NCBI GenBank assembly: GCA_036399835.1
Contig: DASWMI010000126.1
Span: 1 to 6,064, forward strand
Direction: 5' to 3'
Source of the DNA: DASYML01 sp036399835
GTDB taxonomy: Bacteria; Acidobacteriota; Blastocatellia; Pyrinomonadales; Pyrinomonadaceae
Length of the DNA: 6,064 bases
Under the pieces are notes generated by a model. It saw nothing but the letters and a program-made list of their open reading frames with translations, was not told the DNA's origin and did no database searches. Below are positions 1-5,128 of the stretch, piece by piece (position 1 is the stretch's first letter; the number at the start of each line of letters is the position of its first letter). Both the position numbers and the translations under genes were made by a program.

Positions 1-42
1 CAGGGCTATCTCTTTCAGTTTCGGGTCGTGTGAAAATTTCAT
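1..42 (-). CDS. 5' end of a minus-strand gene, possibly aminofutalosine synthase MqnE (partial)
   Basis: Reading leftwards from an ATG at 42-40, the frame is open to the window edge and gives MKFSHDPKLKEIAL, 14 residues. The gene would follow the UbiA-type gene in the same direction after a 67-base gap, so it may be the third gene of a quinone operon. The start, with a DPxLxxIA pattern, resembles how I remember many MqnE radical-SAM proteins (futalosine pathway) beginning before a GERLS-type segment, but that segment lies outside the window. No Shine-Dalgarno site precedes the ATG; the bases just upstream are TGTCACCC and then a heptamer array. The product name is an inference from 14 residues and context. 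Fourteen open codons alone could be chance. Confidence 0.42.
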   Translation of the reverse strand, partial: MKFSHDPKLKEIAL

Positions 43-50
43 GGGTGACA

Positions 51-79
51 GTTTACAGCTTACAGTTTTTAGTTTTCAG
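51..79. repeat. Degenerate 7-bp tandem array (GTTTWCA family)
   Basis: Four consecutive heptamers are visible on the plus strand: GTTTACA (51-57), GCTTACA (58-64), GTTTTTA (65-71) and GTTTTCA (72-78), followed by a final G. They belong to the same family as the better-preserved array at 1868-1902. Both arrays are followed by a similar tail containing AAC, one pyrimidine and GGTCCA, here at about 83-91. The array fills most of the gap between the UbiA-type stop and the start of the next minus-strand gene. Confidence 0.7.
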
Positions 80-94
80 CGAACCGGTCCAATC

Positions 95-118
95 AAGCTC
101 TCTTCAAGCTCAGAGCTT
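95..118 (-). other. Small hairpin overlapping the stop of the UbiA-type gene
   Basis: AAGCTCT (95-101) is the exact reverse complement of AGAGCTT (112-118), leaving a 10-base loop. On the minus strand the 5' arm overlaps the TGA stop codon at 112-110. No run of T follows the 3' arm in the direction of transcription, so this is not a convincing intrinsic terminator; it could be a weak pause or stability element, or chance. Confidence 0.3.
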
Positions 119-985
119 AAAAAAGACTGCGCTCCCGAAGGTCGCAAACAGAATCAGACTGACAAAAGCGTTGGTCGTAAAAAACGCTGCATTGAGACGG
201 CTCAGATCATCTGCGCGGACGAGCGTGTGCTGGTAGACGAGCAGCGCACCCGTCGAGACGACGCCGAGGAGCGCGAGCGGTCCCAGATGCGTGACAAAGT
301 ATAACGCAAGAAGAGTCGAAAAGCTTTCGGCATGAAAGAGCCTGGCAATCCAGAGCGCGCGCGCGATGCCGAATTTCTCAGGGATCGAATGAAGCCCCGT
401 GCGCCTGTCAAACTCGTAATCCTGGCACGCGTACAGCACGTCAAAGCCCGCCGTCCACAACATCACGACCAACGAGAGCAGCCATGGTAGAGGGCTGTCA
501 AGGCTGCCACGCACGGCAATCCACGCGCCCGCCGGAGCGATTGCCAGACACCAGCCGAGGACCAGATGTGAGAGCATGGTCCAGCGCTTCGTGTACGAGT
601 AGAGAAGTATACTGGCGAGCGCGACCGGCGAGAGCAGGAGCGTCAGGCGATTGAGCATCGCGGCGGCGACGAAAAAGATGGCCGCGGAAAAGAGCGTGAA
701 GCCCCAGGCGAAACCGGCTGAGAGAGCGCCCGCAGGAATAGCTCGCATATTTGTGCGCGGGTTCAGCGCATCGTACCGGCTGTCTACGATGCGGTTGAAA
801 GCCATCGCGGTAGAGCGTGCGCCGACCATCGCCAGAGTAATCCAGAAAATCTGTCGCACTTGAGGCAAGCCGCCCGCTGCCAGCACAGCGCCCAGAAAGG
901 CGAACGGCAGCGCGAACAGCGTGTGCTCGATCTTAATCATCTCCAGCGTCGTGCGGATGTTTTTAAGTGTAGCGGTCAACATCAT
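110..985 (-). CDS. ubiA: UbiA-family polyprenyltransferase (4-hydroxybenzoate type / MqnP-like)
   Basis: This integral membrane enzyme of 291 residues should transfer a polyprenyl chain from its diphosphate to an aromatic acid, a step of quinone synthesis in the cytoplasmic membrane. Both Asp-rich signatures of the family are present: NRIVDSRYD at residues 64-72 (N64, D68, D72) and DVLYACQDYEFD at 182-193 (D182, D189, D193), which bind the Mg-diphosphate. About nine hydrophobic segments are visible (roughly 24-39, 46-63, 92-111, 115-131, 140-158, 166-184, 213-231, 234-252, 268-289). The length is normal, and the RTNMRAIPAG segment fits the UbiA-like subgroup often found outside ubiquinone producers. 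With ubiX upstream, a menaquinone role in the futalosine route (MqnP) is likely; ubiquinone synthesis is the alternative. Two ATGs are adjacent (985 and 982). GGAAG at 992-988 is 2 bases from the first and 5 from the second, so the second may be the real start. Confidence 0.9.
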   Translation of the reverse strand: MMLTATLKNIRTTLEMIKIEHTLFALPFAFLGAVLAAGGLPQVRQIFWITLAMVGARSTAMAFNRIVDSRYDALNPRTNMRAIPAGALSAGFAWGFTLFSAAIFFVAAAMLNRLTLLLSPVALASILLYSYTKRWTMLSHLVLGWCLAIAPAGAWIAVRGSLDSPLPWLLSLVVMLWTAGFDVLYACQDYEFDRRTGLHSIPEKFGIARALWIARLFHAESFSTLLALYFVTHLGPLALLGVVSTGALLVYQHTLVRADDLSRLNAAFFTTNAFVSLILFATFGSAVFFKL

Positions 986-992
986 CTCTTCC
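986..992 (-). promoter_or_regulatory. Shine-Dalgarno site of the UbiA-type gene
   Basis: On the minus strand GGAAGAG lies directly before the tandem ATGATG. Its spacing favours the second ATG (982-980) as initiator. The first base of the site is also the last base of the inverted repeat at 992-1055. Confidence 0.55.
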
Positions 993-1055
993 GTTCACAG
1001 GCCGCTTCGAGGCTCACTCGCTAACCGGGCGGCCCTGCTCTCTCTGCTGTGAACG
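992..1055 (-). promoter_or_regulatory. Nested inverted-repeat leader upstream of the UbiA-type gene
   Basis: CGTTCACAG (992-1000) and CTGTGAACG (1047-1055) form a perfect 9-bp inverted repeat. Inside it GCCGC (1001-1005) can pair with GCGGC (1029-1033), and CGAG (1008-1011) with CTCG (1017-1020) around a 5-base loop. In minus-strand RNA this would be a branched or extended hairpin whose 3' arm ends exactly where the Shine-Dalgarno site begins. The pairing is read directly from the sequence; that it folds or regulates translation is inference. A DNA-level operator or remnant of a repeat element are other possibilities. Confidence 0.4.
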
Positions 1056-1180
1056 CCTCCCAAACACACAGTGAGCAAAGCAAAGACGAGGCCAACCAAA
1101 ATCCTTCAAAACGCGCCGGAAAACCTGTCGCCCCGTCATCACAGCCTTTGCAATCTGCCATTGCTGCCGACCTCCCGTTG

Positions 1181-1200
1181 CACTCTGCCAAAACAGAGTG
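1181..1200. other. Short stem-loop between ubiX and the UbiA-type gene
   Basis: CACTCTG (1181-1187) and CAGAGTG (1194-1200) are exact reverse complements around the 6-base loop CCAAAA. It lies just beyond the palindrome at 1207-1246 in the direction of ubiX transcription. No T-run follows on the minus strand, so a terminator role is doubtful. Confidence 0.4.
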
Positions 1201-1206
1201 ATAAGC

Positions 1207-1246
1207 GATGAGAGATGAGAGAAATGCATTTTCCTCATCTCTCATC
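1207..1246. repeat. Near-perfect 40-base palindrome just downstream of ubiX
   Basis: The arms GATGAGAGATGAG (1207-1219) and CTCATCTCTCATC (1234-1246) are exact 13-base reverse complements. The middle is itself nearly symmetrical, with AAATGCATTT at 1222-1231, so pairing continues with one mismatch and one G-U pair down to a tiny loop. Each arm also contains a short direct repeat, GATGAGA. It begins 5 bases after the ubiX stop codon. The position suggests a transcript-end hairpin or processing site, but there is no GC-rich stem with a U-tract; a dispersed palindromic repeat element is equally possible. Confidence 0.7.
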
Positions 1247-1251
1247 ATTTT

Positions 1252-1860
1252 TCACTTCGTTTCCCCTGTCCATCTGGTAGCTTGCGAGTGTTGTATGCCG
1301 AACTGGTCCAGGATGCGGAAGACCAGGTGGTCCACAAGTGCTTCGATAGTTTGCGGGCGATGGTAGAAGCCAGGGCTGGCCGGGAGTATGCGCGCTCCGG
1401 CCTGGGCCAGTCGCAGCATGTTCTCAAGATGAATAGTGTTGTAGGGCGTTTCGCGTGGCACGATGACGAGCTTGCGTCCCTCTTTGAGCGTCACGTCCGC
1501 GGCGCGGTGAATCAGGTTTGTGCACGCGCCCGAAGCGATTGCGCCGAGCGTGCCCATAGAGCAGGGAACGATAATCATTCCGGCCTGCATGTGCGAGCCT
1601 GAAGCGGGCGTCGCCGCCAGGTTATCAAGCCGATGCAGCCGCACAACCCTTGAATCGGGCGGTAAACCTAGCCACTCGTTAATCCGCACAGCGTCCGCCT
1701 CGCGCAAATCCGCGCCCAGTTCGACGCGCGCGACCGTCACGGCGGACTCGGACATAATCAGATTAATACGCTCGAGCTGCCCGCTGGCAGCCATGTGTAC
1801 CAGTGTGCGATGCGCGTAAATCGAGCCGGATGCTCCCGTGATGGCGACGGTCAGTTCCAT
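1252..1860 (-). CDS. ubiX: Flavin prenyltransferase UbiX (MqnM-like)
   Basis: This 202-residue protein should join dimethylallyl phosphate (or diphosphate) to FMN, making the prenylated flavin required by UbiD-type decarboxylases. It opens with the flavoprotein motif GASGSIYA (residues 9-16). The central segment has SGSHMQAGM (87-95) followed by PCSMGT (99-104). The region 114-169 carries the residues conserved in Pseudomonas UbiX: R119, K126, E137 in the PRETP motif, and Y166 in GFYH. Length is normal and the family core is complete, so it should be active. It heads the minus-strand set that continues with the UbiA-type gene, consistent with quinone-ring decarboxylation after prenylation; the UbiD partner is not in the window. 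The ATG is the only reasonable start, as the family begins a few residues before GASG, yet no Shine-Dalgarno site precedes it; a heptamer array ends 7 bases upstream. Confidence 0.95.
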   Translation of the reverse strand: MELTVAITGASGSIYAHRTLVHMAASGQLERINLIMSESAVTVARVELGADLREADAVRINEWLGLPPDSRVVRLHRLDNLAATPASGSHMQAGMIIVPCSMGTLGAIASGACTNLIHRAADVTLKEGRKLVIVPRETPYNTIHLENMLRLAQAGARILPASPGFYHRPQTIEALVDHLVFRILDQFGIQHSQATRWTGETK

Positions 1861-1867
1861 AAGAGCG

Positions 1868-1956
1868 GTTTTCAGTTTTCGGTTTTCAGTTTTCAGTTTT
1901 CAGAAAAAGCAACTGGTCCATGCTTAAAACTGAAAACTGGAAACTGTTTCAAGCAT
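1868..1956. repeat. GTTTTCA heptamer array with inverted copies in the ubiX-larB divergent region
   Basis: Five perfectly phased heptamers run from 1868 to 1902 (GTTTTCA, with one GTTTTCG at 1875-1881). After a spacer holding AACTGGTCCA, the same unit returns in reverse complement at 1925-1946 (about three units). The right arm 1926-1946 matches the reverse complement of 1880-1900 at 19 of 21 positions, so a long hairpin is possible. The inverted copies are bracketed by ATGCTT (1920-1925) and AAGCAT (1951-1956), and contain the palindrome GAAACTGTTTC (1940-1950). The array ends 7 bases from the ubiX start codon and so occupies its 5' leader. It resembles in kind the heptanucleotide STRR repeats known from cyanobacteria, without implying common origin. 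Confidence 0.8.
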
Positions 1957-2014
1957 CTTACTTTTCGTCGGAGACGAGCGCAAGGCGGACGGTTTCGGGC
2001 GCGCTCCGGTTTGA

Positions 2015-2023
2015 TGCTAGAAT
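2015..2023 (+). promoter_or_regulatory. Candidate extended -10 element for larB
   Basis: TGCTAGAAT fits the extended -10 pattern TGnTAnaAT and lies about 50 bases before the larB start. No good -35 hexamer is found at the expected distance; TTTCGG at 1993-1998 is poor and 19 bases away. The region otherwise shows no operator that I recognise. This is only a pattern match. Confidence 0.3.
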
Positions 2024-2072
2024 GAGCCGCGTTGATTCTTACATTGATAAATCGGGATAGCTTTGTAAGCGA

Positions 2073-2852
2073 ATGGATTTGAGAGAGATTGAAAAACTGC
2101 TGCGCGCTTACGGGGGCGGCGAGATGGATGCGCAAGAGGCTGCGCGGCGGATCGGTAATCTTCACTACGAAGATATAGGATACGCTCGCGTGGACCACTC
2201 GCGCAGAGTGCGTCAAGGCTTTCCCGAAGTAGTTTTCGGCGCGGGCAAGAGCCGCGCGCAGGTGGTTGGCATCGTCGAGCGTTTGGTCCGTCACGCGCCC
2301 AACGTGCTCATCACGCGCACGGACGAAGGCACTTTCGGAGAGGTGCGTAATATCGTCACGGATGCCGAGTGGCACGAGACGGCGCGCATGATACGCATCC
2401 GGCGCGACCACGCGGAGCGCGGATTGGGCGAGGTGGCTATCGTCACGGCGGGGACAAGCGATATTCCTGTCGCGGAGGAGGCGGCGCTGACTGCCGAAGC
2501 GATGGGCAACCGCGTGCGCAGGATTTGGGATGCGGGTGTCGCGGGGATTCACCGCATCCTGGCCGAGCGCGAGCTGTTACAGGCGGCGCGTGTCATCATC
2601 GTGGCCGCGGGCATGGAGGGTGCTTTGCCTTCGGTCGTCGGTGGTCTGGTGAGCGTGCCTGTCATCGCTGTCCCGACGAGCATAGGCTACGGCGCTTCCT
2701 TCGGAGGCGTCGCAGCGCTGCTCGGGATGCTCAACTCCTGCGCCTCGAACGTGACTGTCGTTAACATAGACAACGGCTTCGGCGCGGGCTTTGTCGCCAG
2801 CCTGATTAACAGGAAGTGGGAGGCGGGACAGGACAGGCTGGACCAGGAATGA
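2073..2852 (+). CDS. larB: Nickel-pincer cofactor biosynthesis protein LarB (NaAD carboxylase/hydrolase)
   Basis: LarB carboxylates the pyridine ring of nicotinic acid adenine dinucleotide and cleaves its phosphoanhydride, giving pyridinium-3,5-dicarboxylate mononucleotide, the first intermediate of the nickel-pincer nucleotide used by lactate racemase and related LarA-type isomerases. The 259-residue length is usual. The N-terminal part has RQGFPEVVFG (47-56), typical of LarB. The C-terminal PurE-like (AIR carboxylase) domain has TAGTSDIPVAEEA (125-137), GMEGALPSVVGGL (180-192), PTSIGYGASFGG (201-212) and MLNSCA (219-224), where C223 corresponds to the cysteine reported to form a covalent adduct with the nucleotide in the Lactobacillus enzyme. 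The MDLREIEKLL start fits the family, though the Shine-Dalgarno site is weak. Later steps need LarC and LarE, neither of which is in the window. It is divergent from ubiX with no evident functional link. Confidence 0.95.
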   Translation: MDLREIEKLLRAYGGGEMDAQEAARRIGNLHYEDIGYARVDHSRRVRQGFPEVVFGAGKSRAQVVGIVERLVRHAPNVLITRTDEGTFGEVRNIVTDAEWHETARMIRIRRDHAERGLGEVAIVTAGTSDIPVAEEAALTAEAMGNRVRRIWDAGVAGIHRILAERELLQAARVIIVAAGMEGALPSVVGGLVSVPVIAVPTSIGYGASFGGVAALLGMLNSCASNVTVVNIDNGFGAGFVASLINRKWEAGQDRLDQE

Positions 2853-3011
2853 TAAACGCGAGCGACCCCGGGCATCCAGCCAGGCTTGGAATGCGCGCAG
2901 CCGTCAAGCTCGACTGCCAACTCGCACGGTCGTTTCCGTGTCTCTCAAATGCGACTCGTCAGACAAGAGAAGGCTCATTCTTATTTTGGCTGATTCGATA
3001 ACCCTTTAACT
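2853..3011. other. Intergenic region between larB and the LCAT-like gene
   Basis: No gene or clear promoter is seen. A bulged inverted repeat at 2872-2894 (GCAT-CCAGCC against GGCTTGG-ATGC) begins 19 bases after the larB stop. It lacks a following T-run, so I do not call it a terminator. Confidence 0.4.
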
Positions 3012-4520
3012 TTGCGCCGGACATTTCTCTCACAAAAAACGGTCGGAAAAAGCAGACGCGCCAGCGCGTGGCTGCTCATGGCACTGGTTCTCTTCCTGCC
3101 TCTCTTGCAGGGTTGTCTTGGACCACATCGCACGCCGAACCTGCAAAGAATCTTCGCGGACGCGAACCGCCGGACGGGCAAGCGCCCGATTATAGTTATC
3201 CCTGGCATCCTCGGCTCGCAGCTCGTCAATCGCAAGACGGGAGAGGTCGTCTGGCCCTCCCTGTTTCGCTCTTCGGATGACGGGCTGGCGCTGCCAGTCT
3301 CGGCTGACCTCGCGGCCAACAGCGATAACCTGGAGGCGCAGAAGATTATAGACATCGCACGTCTCAAGCTGGCGCGGCTCGGCCCGGAAATCTACATCTA
3401 CCGCGAGCTGCTCGAAGCTCTCAGCAAGTACGGCGGGTACAGGGAAGGCGACTGGACCAATCCTGGCGCGGACGGAGACCATGACACTTATTACGTCTAC
3501 CCTTACGACTGGCGGCGCGATAACGTCGAGACGGCGCGTGAGTTTGTCCGGCAATTAGAAGCCCTCAAGCGCAGGCTCAACAATCCTGAGCTGCGCTTTA
3601 ACGTCGTCGCGCATTCGATGGGCGGCCTCATCGCGCGTTACGCTGCGAGATACGGTGATGCGGACCTCGCGCCCGAAGGCACAGCGCCGCGCGTGAACTG
3701 GGCCGGAGCCGCGCACATCAACAAGATTATTCTTTTCGGGACGCCCAACGAAGGCTCTGCCGAAGCCTTTGCGACGGTCCTCGAAGGCTTTTCCGTGACG
3801 GAAGGGATGAGGCGGCGTATTCCTCTGCTCAACAAGCTTTCGCGCGAAGATGCTTTCACGGCCCCTTCCATCTTCCAGTTGATGCCGCATAGCTCCGTCG
3901 CTCGTTTTCTGGATGAGGAGCTAAGGCCGCTCAAGATAGACCTCTATGATCCGGCTGTCTGGCGTTATTACGGCTGGTCGCCCGTGACCGACCCGGATTA
4001 CCGTGAGCGTTTTGTGAAGGGGAAGACGCGCGGCGACGATGCGCCCTTTCGCGGCGGCTCGCTAGATAATCTGGACGCTTATTTCTCTACCGTCCTGAAT
4101 CGCGCGCGCCGTTTTCAGGAAGCGCTGGACGTGCCTGTTGACGGCACTTCGCCGGTCGCTCTGCTGGCCTTCGGCGGCGACTGCGAAGAGACGCTCGATG
4201 CTCCTATCATCATGCTCGACCGCAAGACGAATCGCTGGCTGACGCTGATACGCCCGCGCGAATATCGCACTGCGAATGGCCGCCGCATCAAGCTCGAAGA
4301 GGTGAGCCGCGCCATGTATGCGCCCGGCGATGGCCGTGTCACGCGCGCTTCGCTCCTCGCCGAAAACTTCGCCACCGCGCATCGCACCAATCCGCTCTAC
4401 GATAGCTCGCTTCCCATCGTCTACGCGGTCTTCGGCTGCGACCTACACAGCAACCTGCAAAACAACCGCATCCTACAGGACAACGCGCTCACGGCCCTGA
4501 TTAGCGAAACGTTGAAGTAG
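3012..4520 (+). CDS. LCAT-like alpha/beta-hydrolase lipoprotein (putative phospholipase/acyltransferase)
   Basis: This 502-residue protein resembles the lecithin:cholesterol acyltransferase (LACT) family, serine enzymes that cleave or transfer acyl chains of lipids. A lipoprotein signal is visible: basic KSRR at 13-16, hydrophobic 20-32, and a lipobox ending in LQGC with C35, so it should be exported and lipid-anchored. The mature part has PGILGS (64-69, oxyanion-hole region), PYDWRRD (164-170, a family hallmark), the nucleophile motif AHSMGG with S202, GDGRVTRAS with D440, and H479 in GCDLHSN, giving a complete Ser-Asp-His triad. The start is TTG: the frame opens at 2994 and the first ATG (3078, residue 23) would remove the basic n-region. 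No Shine-Dalgarno site is seen. True substrate is unknown; bacterial members may be phospholipases rather than sterol acyltransferases. It stands 159 bases after larB and 61 before the DinB-like gene. Confidence 0.82.
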   Translation: MRRTFLSQKTVGKSRRASAWLLMALVLFLPLLQGCLGPHRTPNLQRIFADANRRTGKRPIIVIPGILGSQLVNRKTGEVVWPSLFRSSDDGLALPVSADLAANSDNLEAQKIIDIARLKLARLGPEIYIYRELLEALSKYGGYREGDWTNPGADGDHDTYYVYPYDWRRDNVETAREFVRQLEALKRRLNNPELRFNVVAHSMGGLIARYAARYGDADLAPEGTAPRVNWAGAAHINKIILFGTPNEGSAEAFATVLEGFSVTEGMRRRIPLLNKLSREDAFTAPSIFQLMPHSSVARFLDEELRPLKIDLYDPAVWRYYGWSPVTDPDYRERFVKGKTRGDDAPFRGGSLDNLDAYFSTVLNRARRFQEALDVPVDGTSPVALLAFGGDCEETLDAPIIMLDRKTNRWLTLIRPREYRTANGRRIKLEEVSRAMYAPGDGRVTRASLLAENFATAHRTNPLYDSSLPIVYAVFGCDLHSNLQNNRILQDNALTALISETLK

Positions 4521-4568
4521 CATTTTTCGTTTCTCTCTTTGGAGATCAGCTCGCGGCTTAAAGGAGCG

Positions 4569-4575
4569 AAAGGAG
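4569..4575 (+). promoter_or_regulatory. Strong Shine-Dalgarno site of the DinB-like gene
   Basis: AAAGGAG lies 6 bases before the ATG at 4582. A second AAAGGAG at 4560-4566 makes a short tandem duplication. This is the only canonical Shine-Dalgarno site in the window and supports this ATG over later ones, such as M20. Confidence 0.75.
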
Positions 4576-4581
4576 AGAGCC

Positions 4582-5103
4582 ATGGTTCGACGGATAGCAT
4601 GGATTGAGCGCAAGTTCTCTTTCGATTTTCCGGTTGGGATGTTTCCAAACATACTGGAACGCGTGCGCGGCACACCCGCGCGGCTAGAAGACCTGACGCG
4701 CTCTTTATCAAAAGAGATTTTGACAAGGCGCGACGGCAAGCGCTGGTCCATACAGGAGCACGCCGGACATCTTCTGGACCTGGGAGCATTGGACCTCGGC
4801 AGGCTAGACGATTTTGAGGCGGGAAGGGAAACGCTGCGCGCCGCCGACATGGAGAATCGCAGAACTTACGAGGCGGACCACAACCGCGGCCAGATGGCGG
4901 ATATTCTCAAGGCTTTTCGCGCGGAGCGTGCGGAGTTTGTGCGGCGGCTCGAAGAGTATGATGAAGAGTTCGTGGCTCGCGCGGCCCTGCATCCTCGCTT
5001 GAAAATCCGGATGCGCGTCGTGGACCTCTGCTTCTTTATCTCCGAGCACGACGATCATCATCTGTCAAGCATCAGAGAGTTGATTGGATTGTTCGGACGT
5101 TGA
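4582..5103 (+). CDS. DinB-family putative metal-dependent protein
   Basis: The 173-residue product fits the DinB/YfiT-like superfamily, four-helix-bundle proteins that usually bind a divalent metal with three histidines; members include thiol transferases and damage-inducible proteins of unknown function. The probable ligands are all present: H63 in WSIQEHAGHLLD (55-66), and H156 and H160 as an HxxxH pair in SEHDDHH (154-160). No signal peptide or membrane segment is seen, so it should be cytoplasmic. It follows the LCAT-like gene by 61 bases in the same direction and may share its transcript, but has its own strong ribosome binding site. The start has a slightly longer N-terminal segment (about 15 residues) than a minimal domain. 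The reaction cannot be deduced from the sequence; the family call is fairly secure, the function is not. Confidence 0.8.
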   Translation: MVRRIAWIERKFSFDFPVGMFPNILERVRGTPARLEDLTRSLSKEILTRRDGKRWSIQEHAGHLLDLGALDLGRLDDFEAGRETLRAADMENRRTYEADHNRGQMADILKAFRAERAEFVRRLEEYDEEFVARAALHPRLKIRMRVVDLCFFISEHDDHHLSSIRELIGLFGR

Positions 5104-5128
5104 GCTGCTGAAGGAGTTCGACAAAGAG

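Larger units (their letters stand above)
986..1251. other. Intergenic region between ubiX and the UbiA-type gene
   Basis: These 266 bases separate two genes that would be expected to be co-transcribed. Two minus-strand frames of about 75 codons cross the region, but neither has a recognisable domain, and both include palindromic sequence. I regard it as non-coding. It holds, from right to left, a near-perfect palindrome, a short stem-loop and the inverted-repeat leader of the UbiA-type gene, listed separately. The central stretch 1056-1180 shows nothing I can name. Confidence 0.6.

Noticed and set aside
1035..1060. Resemblance to the widespread TTCACCGCAGAGACGCAGAG-type intergenic repeat on the minus strand
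   Set aside because: Only a loose match (TTCACAGCAGAGAGAGCAGG); too degenerate to claim without a genome-wide search.
1014..1248. Two overlapping minus-strand frames of about 75 codons in the ubiX-UbiA gap
   Set aside because: They overlap in different frames, include the palindrome and stem-loops, have no ribosome binding site and no recognisable motif.
1868..1956. CRISPR-like array
   Set aside because: The units are 7 bases long and directly adjacent, with no spacers of CRISPR size and no cas genes.
1893..2552. Long minus-strand open frame of 219 codons across the larB start and the heptamer repeats
   Set aside because: It is antisense to the well-supported larB, its end translates the heptamer repeat region, and it shows no domain.
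2872..2894. Possible terminator after larB
   Set aside because: The stem has two bulges and almost no loop, and there is no T-run after it.
3030..3554. Minus-strand open frame of 174 codons
   Set aside because: It is antisense to the LCAT-like gene, whose conserved motifs fix the coding strand.
2853..5103. A functional cassette made of larB, the LCAT-like gene and the DinB-like gene
   Set aside because: There is no shared pathway, the spacings are 159 and 61 bases, and nothing in the sequence links them beyond common direction.
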